Positions 30,733 to 38,837 of a stretch of 64,000 bases of DNA are shown one piece after another (position 1 is the first letter of the stretch; each line of letters begins with the position of its first letter). The translations under genes were made by a program, and so were the position numbers. This DNA comes from an uncultured Victivallaceae bacterium (GTDB lineage: Bacteria; Verrucomicrobiota; Lentisphaeria; Victivallales; Victivallaceae). The stretch lies in contig CALXXL010000003.1 in the NCBI GenBank assembly GCA_944392655.1, positions 1 to 64,000 of the forward strand, given 5' to 3'. The notes under the pieces were generated by a model. It had not been told where the DNA came from. It searched no databases and was given only the letters and a program-made list of their open reading frames with translations.

Positions 30733-31623
30733 ATGCGGAAAATGTTAACAGCGATTGTTGCTTTATGCGCAACATTCGTGCTGACAGCAGCGGAGCCTCC
30801 GCAGCAGCCGTCAGCCTCTATTGTGGTAAAAGGACAGACTCGTCCTCAAATGTTAAATGTACGTATCTCTCCGGCAGCCAATGCCGGGGTTGTAGACAAA
30901 TTAAAGCGTGGAACAGAGGTGGAAATAGTTGGGGAAGAAGGATCATGGTTTAAAATAAAGCTGCCTAAAAGTGCTGATTCCTATTTATCTTCGGAATACA
31001 TAAAAGATGGTAAAACCATTACGCGTGTACAGTTGCGTTACGGTCCCGGGATAAATTATCAAAGTTACGGAGTGGTTCCATCTGGAACCGCAGTTAAAGT
31101 TGTTAGCACCAAACATCCGCAATGGACCCAGATAACTCCGCCGGATGGTTTCTATGCTTATGTAAACAGTGCTTATGTTGCTGTTTCCGATGACGACTAT
31201 AAAAAGATTAACGGCAACAGCAATGCAGTTCCTCCATATAAGAGGAATCAGGAGGAGCTTCCCAAGGTAAACCCTGCCTCTGCAACGGATATGGCGAAGA
31301 GCTTTGAGCGGATGCGGGCATTCTTTAACAGTGATCCTGAAGATGTAACCTTGTCGGGTGAAATTCTGAAAACGGATTCCGCTGCCACTGGTGCCGCCTA
31401 TGCACTGGTAACGCGGGAAAATTCCAAACTTGTTACGCTGGCAGTGCTCTATACAGGAAAAGTTGACTGGAGCAAATGGTCGGATCACAATACCCAGGCG
31501 GCCACGGGAGAAAATGGTGTTGATTTAAGTAAATATATCAGCAAAAAAATAACGATTACCGGCAAAAAGCTCTCCGTACCCGGCTGGAGTTACCCCTATA
31601 TTGTGGTTGAATCAGTAAAATAA
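30733..31623 (+). CDS. Secreted protein with two bacterial SH3 domains
   Basis: A 296-aa exported protein with a signal peptide (MRKMLTAIVALCATFVLTAAE). Two SH3b repeats follow: about 28-85 (LNVRISPAANAGVVDKLKRG, WFKIKLP) and about 86-150 (VQLRYGPGINYQSYGVVPSGT, WTQITPP). Such domains often bind peptidoglycan or other surface ligands. The C-terminal 100 residues, after a Pro/Asn linker, are unrecognised. No catalytic domain is visible. It is monocistronic with its own promoter and a strong terminator. Confidence 0.8.
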   Translation: MRKMLTAIVALCATFVLTAAEPPQQPSASIVVKGQTRPQMLNVRISPAANAGVVDKLKRGTEVEIVGEEGSWFKIKLPKSADSYLSSEYIKDGKTITRVQLRYGPGINYQSYGVVPSGTAVKVVSTKHPQWTQITPPDGFYAYVNSAYVAVSDDDYKKINGNSNAVPPYKRNQEELPKVNPASATDMAKSFERMRAFFNSDPEDVTLSGEILKTDSAATGAAYALVTRENSKLVTLAVLYTGKVDWSKWSDHNTQAATGENGVDLSKYISKKITITGKKLSVPGWSYPYIVVESVK

Positions 31624-31647
31624 AGCTGAAAAGAGTTGCCGATAATA

Positions 31648-31685
31648 TGCGGTTGACTTTACGGAGTCAGCCGCACATTTTTTTT
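31648..31685 (+). terminator. Terminator of the SH3 gene, overlapping a convergent gene end
   Basis: A perfect-length 11-bp stem with one G-T pair (31648-31658 with 31665-31675) and a 6-nt loop is followed by CATTTTTTTT. The loop begins with the stop codon (complement of 31659-31661) of the leftward gene, so the right arm doubles as coding sequence. Confidence 0.9.
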
Positions 31686-31976
31686 CAGTTCAGTAATCTC
31701 GCGGGCAAAATGGATAAAAAGTGAAAAACAGTATTCGCGTCCGGCAACGGGACGGAAGATTTTCACTTTTGGCATTCTGCACTGCGGAGTGTCCGAAGAA
31801 AAGTTCAATTTGGCGCTTGGAACAAGTTCGATGGCATCAACTTCAAGCGAAGCAATGATCATAGTTGATTCCGGATTCAGCATAGTAAGACAGGCGGTAA
31901 CTTCGGCGCATGGTCCGGATGGGGTATCAGTCATTTCAATATGATAATCGACATTAAAAACTTCAGCAGCACTCAT
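31659..31976 (-). CDS. Conserved-looking hypothetical protein, 105 aa
   Basis: Not recognised. The 105-aa product has alternating hydrophobic residues suggesting a small beta-sheet fold (VDYHIEMTDTPSGPCAEVTACL, IASLEVDAIELVPSAKL), three cysteines, no signal peptide and no membrane segment. A Shine-Dalgarno site is not obvious. Its stop codon falls in the loop of the terminator of the converging SH3 gene, and its last residues are encoded by the terminator stem. Upstream lies 214 nt of AT-rich DNA before rpmH. Confidence 0.6.
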   Translation of the reverse strand: MSAAEVFNVDYHIEMTDTPSGPCAEVTACLTMLNPESTMIIASLEVDAIELVPSAKLNFSSDTPQCRMPKVKIFRPVAGREYCFSLFIHFAREITELKKNVRLTP

Positions 31977-32190
31977 TTTAACTCCGTGATTTTTTATTCA
32001 ATATACTCTTCTATTCTGCGGCAGTCAAGACAAAAATATAACTTTTTACTTTTTAGTGCTTGAATAATTTAATTAAAGGTATAGATTATTTAGCTCATGG
32101 CGTGGCTGTATTTTATACGTCAGAGTGTGATTGATAAAAAAAATGCAAGTTGCAATAAGATAGATACTTTATAAAGGGATGTGAAAGAAA

Positions 32191-32325
32191 ATGAAAAGAA
32201 CATTTCAACCTTCAAACCGCCGCAGAAAACGCAGAATCGGCTTTATGGCGAGAATGGCAACCAAAAACGGACGACTGGTGCTGAAGCGCCGCCGTCAAAA
32301 AGGCCGGGCCAAGCTGTCGGCTTAA
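32191..32325 (+). CDS. rpmH: 50S ribosomal protein L34
   Basis: A 44-aa, highly basic ribosomal protein. It begins [18 protein letters not shown], continues [18 protein letters not shown] and ends KGRAKLSA, an exact match to the L34 pattern. It is short enough to be missed by size-filtered gene finders, which would call a different frame here (32181-32378). It heads the rpmH-rnpA-yidD-yidC-khpB set, common next to replication origins. GTGAAAG lies just upstream. Confidence 0.97.
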   Translation: MKRTFQPSNRRRKRRIGFMARMATKNGRLVLKRRRQKGRAKLSA

Positions 32326-32338
32326 CTTCGGTGAAGAC

Positions 32339-32375
32339 AACTCCTCTGTCTTTCCAATGGAAAAATGGAGGGGTT
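32339..32375 (+). other. Intergenic hairpin between rpmH and rnpA
   Basis: A 7-bp stem (32339-32345 with 32369-32375, one G-T pair) encloses an inner TTTCC/GGAAA hairpin. No T run follows, so it is more likely a processing or attenuating structure than a terminator, tuning L34 output against RnpA. Confidence 0.35.
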
Positions 32376-32399
32376 TGATTTATTTTAAGGTGATTGGTT

Positions 32400-32750
32400 A
32401 TGACGTCCTGCGAACATTTGCGTTTGCGCAGTGAATTTAATTATCTGCGGGAATCCGGGCGTAAAACGGTCACCAAATCGATGATTTTCATCACCGCGCC
32501 GGGTTTGGATAACCGTTTGCGCTGCGGGGTTATCTGTTCCCGTAAGTTCAGTAAGCTGGCGGTCAGACGCAATCGGGCCCGGAGGTTGCTTTATGAGAGC
32601 TTCCGTTTGTTACAGCCGGAACTGCGGAACGGGTGGATTCTTATGATTCCCCGTTATGCAATAATGAGCATGAAATGTCAGGATGTGCTGGAAGAGATGA
32701 GAGTAGCGGCAGGGAAAGCCGATTTGTTGGCGGGAAATGGGCGTTTCTGA
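32400..32750 (+). CDS. rnpA: Ribonuclease P protein component
   Basis: The protein cofactor of RNase P, which binds the pre-tRNA leader. I start at ATG 32400 (116 aa), six bases after AAGGTGA; an in-frame TTG two codons earlier is less likely. The N-terminal LRLRSEFNYLRESGRK (family form RLrkxxdFxxvxxxGrr) and the RNR motif region KLAVRRNRARRLLYESFR are present. The basic protein ends just where yidD begins. Its RNA partner rnpB is not in the window. Confidence 0.95.
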   Translation: MTSCEHLRLRSEFNYLRESGRKTVTKSMIFITAPGLDNRLRCGVICSRKFSKLAVRRNRARRLLYESFRLLQPELRNGWILMIPRYAIMSMKCQDVLEEMRVAAGKADLLAGNGRF

Positions 32751-33043
32751 GGATTGAAAACCTCCTGATCCTGTTGATATTGGCTTACCGCAAGTTTATA
32801 AGTCCTCTATTGCCGCCGTGTTGTCGTTTTTATCCGACCTGTTCCAGCTATGCATTGGAAGCGTTGAAAAAACGTGGGTTGATTATCGGAAGCAGTTTGA
32901 TAATCTGGCGACTGTTGCGCTGTCAACCGTTCTGCCGCGGCGGCTACGATCCGGTACCGGAAAAATCATCCGGCAGGAGGTGCTGTAATAAACGCGATGA
33001 TGGCTTGAAGCGACAGAAAAACGCCAGCTGCAGTAAACAGTAA
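32675..33043 (+). CDS. yidD: Membrane protein insertion efficiency factor YidD
   Basis: A small inner-face membrane-associated protein that aids YidC-dependent insertion. The conserved core is ILAYRKFISPLLPPCCRFYPTCSSYA, then KKRGLIIGSSLIIWRLLRCQPFCRGGYDPVP, with the typical cysteines. The core starts only near base 32760, so the beginning is uncertain: ATG 32675, GTG 32633 or a non-canonical CTG at 32747 beside the rnpA stop. All but the last overlap rnpA out of frame. The C-terminal tail after KSSGR is basic and not conserved. Confidence 0.9.
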   Translation: MSGCAGRDESSGRESRFVGGKWAFLRIENLLILLILAYRKFISPLLPPCCRFYPTCSSYALEALKKRGLIIGSSLIIWRLLRCQPFCRGGYDPVPEKSSGRRCCNKRDDGLKRQKNASCSKQ

Positions 33044-33161
33044 ATGCTCCGGAAACAAACTGTCGGTAAACAAATAATGTATGCCGGCGGTACAGGTGGG
33101 AAAGACCGAAATTTGAGCGGTCATCTGGAGATAAGAAGAATATTTTTTGAGGTTATTCAGA

Positions 33162-34922
33162 GTGAAATTCAATAAAGACATTGTTATGGCGGTCGTCATA
33201 AGTGGGTTAATTCTGCTTTGCTGGCCGTTTATCAGTTCCTATTTTGGTTGGACACCCAAACCGCAGCAGACGACTCAGGCGGTTACATCGGAAGCTCCTG
33301 TCAACAATGTAGTCCCGGCAACGCCGGCCGAATTACCCAAACCGGCCGCAACGGTAAACAACAGTGCATCCGCCGCAATAAACAGCATTAATAATGGCAT
33401 GACAATATCCGGAGCAGTTCCAGTATTATCAGCAGGCGTAACTCCAGCGGCGCAAACTCTTGAAAACGAAAATATATCTATAAAATTCAGTGTTCCTGAA
33501 CTTGCCATGATAGAGAGTATCACCATGGAGAAGTTCGAGGATTTTGACCGTAAGAACAAGATCGTCATCACCAGCAACAACGGCAACACAGTTCAGCCGT
33601 TGCTGCAACCGGGAATTTTATCAGTCAATGGAGCAACGCAATGGCAGGTAAAGAGTCTTGTTGACCATCGTCTGGGCAAGGACTCCAACAGCTATACGGT
33701 TGAACGTCTTATGATTGATGCTTCCGGACAGGAGTTCAAACTGGAACAGACCTGGACTTTAATGCCGGATTCTTATATCATCAATTATGCGGTGAAATTC
33801 TCTGCCGCAGCTGTTCCGGTAAATCTTGGTAAAGTAATGATATCCGGTGGGGATCTGCAATCCTGGCCAATGCTGTCGGGCGACAAGACCAGATACAAGA
33901 GCCACAAGGTTGATTACTTCACTGCACAGGACAAATTCATCTCTATTTCAGCGGATGATGACGAAAGCGACTTTCTGTCAGTCAGCAAAGACTCTATGAA
34001 ATGGGTTGGCATTTCAAACAAATATTTTGCCACAGTTCTACAATCGGAAACGCCTTTCATGCCGACTTTCGGCCGCACATTGCTGGCAAATAAAGAGTAT
34101 CTTGTAGCAGTAGGAGCTGAGTTGGGCAATCTTGTAATTCCGGCGAACAGCAGTATATCGTATAATTTCTCCTACTATGCCGGTCCCAAGATGGTTGACC
34201 AGCTTGAAGCCTTTGCGCCGTCAGCAACCAATCTGATGCACCTGGCGTGGGGCCCGATTGACTATCTTGCCCGTTTTATGATGGTAATCCTTGATTGGCT
34301 CTATTCCATCTGCGGCAGTTACGGTTGGAGCATTATAATAATCACCATTATAATCCGTGTCCTGCTCTTCCCTCTAACTCGCAAGGCCAACCTTTCGATG
34401 AAAAAGATGGCGGAGATCCAGCCGCAGATAAAAGCGATCCGGGATGAATACAAAGATCGTCCCCAGATTATGAATCAGAAGACGATGGAGCTGTACCGGG
34501 AAAAACAGATTAATCCTCTTGGCGGCTGTCTTCCTTTGCTGCTGCAATTTCCGATATTCATTGCGCTGTATTCAGCGTTAATAGGCGCGGTGCAGCTGCG
34601 ACAGGTACCGTTCTGGTGGTCGCCTGACCTGGCCGGACCGGACACGGTTGGACATCTTTTCGGAGTAGCGATCAATCCTCTTATTCTGGTCATGACACTT
34701 TTAATGGTATTGCAGCAGCACATGACGCCGTCGGCAATGGAACCGATGCAGAAGAGGATGATGTACCTGATGCCGTTGGTGATGTTATTTATGTTCTACA
34801 GTCTGCCGTCCGGTCTTACGTTGTACTGGACGGTAAGTCAGATATGCAGTATTCTGCAAATGTATATACAGCGCAAGTGGGATAATGGAGAAGCAACGCC
34901 GAAGATGAAGAAAGCGGCGTAA
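33162..34922 (+). CDS. yidC: Membrane protein insertase YidC
   Basis: Inserts and folds inner-membrane proteins with or without Sec. I start at GTG 33162 (MKFNKDIVMAVVISGLILLCW), with GAGG about 10 nt upstream; a TTG at 33147 is possible. In 586 aa an N-terminal membrane anchor is followed by an Ala/Pro/Asn-rich linker, a large periplasmic beta domain (about 80-355) and the conserved five-helix insertase core (YGWSIIIITIIIRVLLFPLT, GGCLPLLLQFPIFIALY). The large periplasmic domain marks the Gram-negative type. It ends near khpB. Confidence 0.96.
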   Translation: MKFNKDIVMAVVISGLILLCWPFISSYFGWTPKPQQTTQAVTSEAPVNNVVPATPAELPKPAATVNNSASAAINSINNGMTISGAVPVLSAGVTPAAQTLENENISIKFSVPELAMIESITMEKFEDFDRKNKIVITSNNGNTVQPLLQPGILSVNGATQWQVKSLVDHRLGKDSNSYTVERLMIDASGQEFKLEQTWTLMPDSYIINYAVKFSAAAVPVNLGKVMISGGDLQSWPMLSGDKTRYKSHKVDYFTAQDKFISISADDDESDFLSVSKDSMKWVGISNKYFATVLQSETPFMPTFGRTLLANKEYLVAVGAELGNLVIPANSSISYNFSYYAGPKMVDQLEAFAPSATNLMHLAWGPIDYLARFMMVILDWLYSICGSYGWSIIIITIIIRVLLFPLTRKANLSMKKMAEIQPQIKAIRDEYKDRPQIMNQKTMELYREKQINPLGGCLPLLLQFPIFIALYSALIGAVQLRQVPFWWSPDLAGPDTVGHLFGVAINPLILVMTLLMVLQQHMTPSAMEPMQKRMMYLMPLVMLFMFYSLPSGLTLYWTVSQICSILQMYIQRKWDNGEATPKMKKAA

Positions 34923-34968
34923 ACCTGGCGGCGACGTGATAGAGACCGCACAAAGGAGATTTTCAGAA

Positions 34969-35553
34969 ATGACGGAAAAGAGCAAAATCGACGATCTGAA
35001 GCAGAAAGCACAACTGGTGCTGGGTACCATGCTGGACTATCTGGGGTTGGAAGCCGACCTCTCCAGCGAAGAAAAAGGCAATAAACTTATTATTAAAATC
35101 ACGAGCAATGATGCTGGCCGGATAATTGGGCGCCGCGGAACGACGCTGGAAAGTCTCCAGTTACTGGTAAACCGTATTGTTTTCAAGGGTGAAGAAGATT
35201 CTCCGATGATCGCATTGGATATAGATGGTTACTCCCGTGGTACGGTAGTAGTTGGCGATGAACGTCGTGAACGCCGCAGTGGAGACCGCCGTGACCGCCG
35301 CGGCTCACGCCGTAATGGCGATCGTTCGCGGCGTGAAGACTCTGTGCCGGAAGAACAGTTGCGTCAGCTGGCTCTGGATAAAGCCAAAGAGGTAAAACGG
35401 TGGGGTCAGCCGGTGGAACTGGCAAAGATGAACGCCCATGATCGCCGCATTATTCACATCAATCTTCAGGATGATCCGGAAATAGAAACCCGCAGTGAAG
35501 GCGAAGGTGCATTGAAATCGGTAATTATTTCGCTTAAAAAAAGTGAAAATTGA
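34969..35553 (+). CDS. khpB: KH/R3H RNA-binding protein (KhpB/Jag-like)
   Basis: A 194-aa RNA-binding protein of the Jag/KhpB family, linked in other bacteria to cell elongation and division. I choose ATG 34969 with AAAGGAG upstream over the GTG at 34936. Residues about 35-95 form the KH domain (GRIIGRRGTTLESLQLLVNRIV). An Arg/Asp/Glu-rich linker follows (RRERRSGDRRDRRGSRRNGD), then an R3H domain (MNAHDRRIIHINLQDD). The N-terminal Jag_N domain of Firmicutes proteins is absent. It is linked to yidC as in many phyla. Confidence 0.93.
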   Translation: MTEKSKIDDLKQKAQLVLGTMLDYLGLEADLSSEEKGNKLIIKITSNDAGRIIGRRGTTLESLQLLVNRIVFKGEEDSPMIALDIDGYSRGTVVVGDERRERRSGDRRDRRGSRRNGDRSRREDSVPEEQLRQLALDKAKEVKRWGQPVELAKMNAHDRRIIHINLQDDPEIETRSEGEGALKSVIISLKKSEN

Positions 35554-35554
35554 T

Positions 35555-35582
35555 TTGATTTTATCAGGAAACATGATACATT
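35555..35582 (+). promoter_or_regulatory. Candidate promoter of tRNA-Pro
   Basis: TTGATT (35555-35560) and TACATT (35577-35582) with a 16-nt gap, about 29 nt upstream of the tRNA 5' end. Read-through from khpB is also possible, as no terminator intervenes. Confidence 0.4.
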
Positions 35583-35610
35583 AATAGGTATTCCGAACAG
35601 GGATACATTT

Positions 35611-35688
35611 CGGAGTGTGGCTCAGCCTGGCTAGAGCGCTGCGTTCGGGACGCAGAAGTCGGAGGTTCAAATCCTCTCACTCCGACCA
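35611..35688 (+). tRNA. tRNA-Pro (anticodon CGG)
   Basis: A cloverleaf with acceptor stem CGGAGTG/CACTCCG, a D arm containing GGCTCAGCCTGGCTAGAGC, an anticodon stem CTGCG/CGCAG closing the loop TTCGGGA (anticodon CGG, codon CCG), a T arm with GGTTCAAATCC, and an encoded CCA at 35686-35688. Confidence 0.95.
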
Positions 35689-35699
35689 TTTTAAAATTC

Positions 35700-35731
35700 A
35701 ACGCACCACATTATGTCGGTGCGTTTTTTGT
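35700..35731 (+). terminator. Terminator after tRNA-Pro
   Basis: A 7-bp stem (35701-35707 with 35718-35724), extended by an A-T pair, is followed by a run of six T. Confidence 0.85.
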
Positions 35732-35754
35732 TTTTCGGAGGAAATAAGTAAAAG

Positions 35755-36207
35755 ATGTTTAATATTGTACTGGTAGCGCCGGAGATACCTCAAAACACCG
35801 GCAATATAGGTCGTCTGTGTGTTTCTACTGATACGCGGCTGCATCTTATCAAACCTCTGGGATTTTCACTGGAAGACAAATATCTTAAGCGTTCCGGAAT
35901 GGACTACTGGCAGCATTTGGATTTGCATATTTATGAAGATTGGAGTAATTTCATTACGGAAGCGAAACCAGAGAGAATGTATTTTCTTTCAACCAAAGGC
36001 AGCAAATGTTTTTGGGATGTTCACTATGAGGATGGTGACTTTCTGGTATTCGGCAATGAGGGACACGGGTTGCCGGTGGAGTTTTACCAGCGTTATGCCG
36101 ACCAGCTTATAACCATCCCGATGCCGGGGAAATTCCACCGTAGTTTCAATCTGGCCAACTCTGCGGCAATTGCGTTATTTGAAGCGTTGCGTCAGACTGG
36201 AGTTTAA
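35755..36207 (+). CDS. trmL: tRNA (cytidine/uridine-34) 2'-O-methyltransferase TrmL
   Basis: Methylates the wobble ribose of certain Leu tRNAs. A 150-aa minimal SPOUT enzyme. Motif 1 is PEIPQNTGNIGRLC, motif 2 FGNEGHGLPVEF and motif 3 IPMPGKFHRSFNLANSAAIALFEALR (the SAM-binding knot). The lack of an RNA-binding extension supports TrmL over TrmH or TrmJ. A GGAGG ribosome site precedes the ATG. It follows tRNA-Pro and its terminator, so it needs its own promoter, which I cannot place. Confidence 0.93.
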   Translation: MFNIVLVAPEIPQNTGNIGRLCVSTDTRLHLIKPLGFSLEDKYLKRSGMDYWQHLDLHIYEDWSNFITEAKPERMYFLSTKGSKCFWDVHYEDGDFLVFGNEGHGLPVEFYQRYADQLITIPMPGKFHRSFNLANSAAIALFEALRQTGV

Positions 36208-36233
36208 TTATATTGGTGAGGAGAAAAGATTTT

Positions 36234-36485
36234 ATGCGTATACAATACTCAAATTTAAACATGCCTGGTGATGGCGGCTGTGGTTGCGGATGTCTGTCTC
36301 TGTTGTTTATTATTCTGCTTTTGCCGATAATATTCATTATGCAGCTTTTCGGATTAAAATCGCCGAAGTGGAATAAGAATATCCGTACAACAAAGTCTAA
36401 ACAGGAATTGCAGAACGACGATAATAAACCGCATCCCAAGGCGGCGGATGACATCATTGATGTAACGGCAAAAGAGGTTGATTAA
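36234..36485 (+). CDS. Small single-pass membrane protein, Cys/Gly-rich
   Basis: Not recognised. The 83-aa product starts at ATG 36234, ten bases after GAGGAG. The N-terminus carries GDGGCGCGC, immediately before one hydrophobic segment (LSLLFIILLLPIIFIMQLFG, residues about 26-45), and the rest is a charged cytoplasmic-type tail. Three Cys in CxCxC next to the membrane could bind metal or be acylated, but no lipobox or signal peptidase II context is present. It converges with the Sel1 gene, overlapping it by 4 nt. Confidence 0.6.
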   Translation: MRIQYSNLNMPGDGGCGCGCLSLLFIILLLPIIFIMQLFGLKSPKWNKNIRTTKSKQELQNDDNKPHPKAADDIIDVTAKEVD

Positions 36486-37774
36486 AGAGTTCCGCTGCCG
36501 GCAGGTTCCAGCGGTTTTTCCTGCATTTCCATTAATATTTGCGCCTGTTCATCACCTGCGGCGGCAGCCCGTTTAAGGCAGAACAATCCTGCCTCCGGAT
36601 CTGCTTTGGTCCCGATCCCGCTGTAATAACAGCGTGCCAGTTCCCGCAATGCGCGGGCGTCGTTCTGTTTAGCTGCGGAACTGAAATAATAAAATGCGCC
36701 TTCCGGATCAGGTTTCACTCCGGCTCCGGTCAACAGTGCGCGTCCGAGCTGATATTGTGCGTTGACTTCGCCGGCATCTGCAGCTTTTTTGTAGTAATAT
36801 ATGGCTCCGGTCTGATTGGCCTCCACGCCGATACCATCGGCATAACAACGTCCCAGTTTATAAAGTCCGTATGGATTTTCAAGTTCCGCCGAACGCTTAA
36901 ATAATGCAATCGCCTTTGCCAGATCGAATTCAACCAGATCACCTTCGAGTAAAAAATCACCGTATTTAGCCATGGCAAAAGCGGATTCCCCAGAAGCGTT
37001 GCGATAATGCTCAAGCGCCTGTTTTCTATCCTCCGGCACGCCATAACCGTTCTCATACATAAATCCCAATCTTGCCTCGGCTTCATAATCATTCAGTTCA
37101 AACGCCCGGCGCAGAATAGAAATCATCTCCGGATAATTCTTGGGAGTACCATTACCGGTAAAATAGCAATCTGCCAACATCCGCATAGCAGGAACGTCGT
37201 TTTTAACGACCGCTTTACGCAACAACGCGACAGCTTCAACTGCTGATGCCGGATCGCCGGATGCAAGTTTGATTTCCGCCAGCCGCCGGCAGGCGACCGG
37301 ATATTCTTTTTCTGCCAATTCAGTAAGATATTGAACTGCCAAACCGGGATTGGATTTTATTTCCGGAGTGGGATCATCCCGGTTCAATTCCGGTTTTATC
37401 CCCCATAAAAAATATTCAGCCAGTTCAAGTTTGGCCTCGTCAACACCGGCTTCAGCGGCTTTTTGAAAAACATTGAAGGCATCATAATCGCTTTGTGGCG
37501 CACCGTATCCGTGTTGAATACACACACCAAGGTTATAGAGAGCTTCAGGAACGCCCTGCTCTGCCGCCCGGCGGAACCACAGAACCGCCAGATCGTGATT
37601 AACCATCCGGTTGTGTCCGTGAAAAAACTCCAAAGCCAACTGCAATTGACTTTGCGGATCGCCTGCCAGAGCCTTTTCGCGAAGCGGATCTGCCGGGAGC
37701 TCAGCTTCCTGAGCTGAAAGAGCAAAAACAGCAACTCCCAGACAGATGCAAGCGATTATCCTGCCGAAACTCAT
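36482..37774 (-). CDS. Secreted Sel1-repeat (tetratricopeptide-like) protein
   Basis: A 430-aa exported protein with a signal peptide (MSFGRIIACICLGVAVFALSAQ). The body is about ten Sel1 repeats of some 36 residues with the usual A-x-x-x-LG-x-x-Y-x-x-G-x-G pattern, such as LGVCIQHGYGAPQSDYDA, LADCYFTGNGTPKNYPEM and LGRCYADGIGVEANQTGA. Such solenoids scaffold protein contacts. The periplasmic location and the position directly after ompH and lpxD suggest envelope assembly, which is inference. Its C-terminus overlaps the converging gene. Confidence 0.88.
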   Translation of the reverse strand: MSFGRIIACICLGVAVFALSAQEAELPADPLREKALAGDPQSQLQLALEFFHGHNRMVNHDLAVLWFRRAAEQGVPEALYNLGVCIQHGYGAPQSDYDAFNVFQKAAEAGVDEAKLELAEYFLWGIKPELNRDDPTPEIKSNPGLAVQYLTELAEKEYPVACRRLAEIKLASGDPASAVEAVALLRKAVVKNDVPAMRMLADCYFTGNGTPKNYPEMISILRRAFELNDYEAEARLGFMYENGYGVPEDRKQALEHYRNASGESAFAMAKYGDFLLEGDLVEFDLAKAIALFKRSAELENPYGLYKLGRCYADGIGVEANQTGAIYYYKKAADAGEVNAQYQLGRALLTGAGVKPDPEGAFYYFSSAAKQNDARALRELARCYYSGIGTKADPEAGLFCLKRAAAAGDEQAQILMEMQEKPLEPAGSGTL

Positions 37775-37794
37775 AACCTGCAGTATTGCTAAAA

Positions 37795-38832
37795 TTATTT
37801 CTTTTCGAGTTCAGCAATACGTTTTTCGAGTTCAGCGATCTGACTCTTCAGTTTTTCGACCTTCTTAGGCAGAGTATGGCGTGCCATAAATTCGCGCTGA
37901 GTTTCCGCCGGAGTACCCAACATAATCGCTCCGGCCGGTGCACTCTTGGCCAGACTGCTGGTTCCGGCAAGCTGAACGCCATCGCCAACGGTTATATGAC
38001 CGTTTACGCCCGATTTTGCGGCGAGAATCACACCGCGGCCGATTTCGGCACTGCCGGCAATTCCGCACTGGGCGATAAGAATGGAACTTTCACCGATAAC
38101 CACATTATGCGCAATCATAACCAGGTTATCCACCTTCACATTGCTTTTAATCCAGGTTTTGCCGAAGCGTGCGCGGTCAACCGTGGTATTTGCGCCGATC
38201 TCCACATCGTCATCAATCTGCACAATTCCGGTCTGCGGCACCTTAACCAGCCCCTGCGGGGTAGGCAGGAAACCGAATCCATCGCATCCGATCACCACTC
38301 CGGAGTTGAGAATAACTTTATTGCCGATACGGCAGCGGAAGCTGACGGTAACATTGGCTAAGAACTTGCAATCCTTACCTACGGTAGTAAAGTGGCCGAT
38401 ATAACATCCGGCTCCGATCACGGTACCGTCGCCGATCTCCACGCCCTCTTCAATTACCGCGCATGGTCCGATATAGACATTTTTACCGATCTTTGCCGTT
38501 GGATGCACTACGGCGCTGGGATGAATACCCGGTTCGAATACTATAGGCGGAGGAGCAAAACATCCGGCGGCCTGAGTAAAGGCGTAGTCACAATCATCAC
38601 AGACAATGAACGTTCTGCCGTTAAGCGGGGCATTGGCAAGATCTTTACAAACCAGGACAACACCGGCTTTGGTAGATTCAAGCAGGTGTTCATATTTGCT
38701 TTTGGCGACAAACGAAACACTGTTTTCATCCGCATCTTTCAATGATGCCGCCCGGCATACCTTACGGTCGCCGTCGCCGATAAGTTTGCCGTTTACGAGT
38801 TTGGCAAGTTCTGCCGCATTTATCTCTTTCAT
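37795..38832 (-). CDS. lpxD: UDP-3-O-acylglucosamine N-acyltransferase
   Basis: Third step of lipid A synthesis: N-acylation of UDP-3-O-acyl-glucosamine by acyl-ACP. In 345 aa an N-terminal uridine-binding domain (residues 1-100) precedes a left-handed beta helix (GIHPSAVVHPTAKIGKNVYI and following hexads) with the catalytic His in VMIAHNVVIG, then a C-terminal helix (LKSQIAELEKRIAELEKK). It indicates lipopolysaccharide. It is 5 nt after ompH, and the usual fabZ and lpxA partners are not beside it. Confidence 0.95.
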   Translation of the reverse strand: MKEINAAELAKLVNGKLIGDGDRKVCRAASLKDADENSVSFVAKSKYEHLLESTKAGVVLVCKDLANAPLNGRTFIVCDDCDYAFTQAAGCFAPPPIVFEPGIHPSAVVHPTAKIGKNVYIGPCAVIEEGVEIGDGTVIGAGCYIGHFTTVGKDCKFLANVTVSFRCRIGNKVILNSGVVIGCDGFGFLPTPQGLVKVPQTGIVQIDDDVEIGANTTVDRARFGKTWIKSNVKVDNLVMIAHNVVIGESSILIAQCGIAGSAEIGRGVILAAKSGVNGHITVGDGVQLAGTSSLAKSAPAGAIMLGTPAETQREFMARHTLPKKVEKLKSQIAELEKRIAELEKK

Positions 38833-38837
38833 AGGTA

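Noticed and set aside
32181-32378. 65-aa frame spanning rpmH
   Set aside because: It is an out-of-frame shadow; the frame starting at 32191 gives a perfect L34.
32394-33043. Frameshift joining rnpA and yidD
   Set aside because: Each protein has its own complete conserved core; overlap of the two genes explains the layout.
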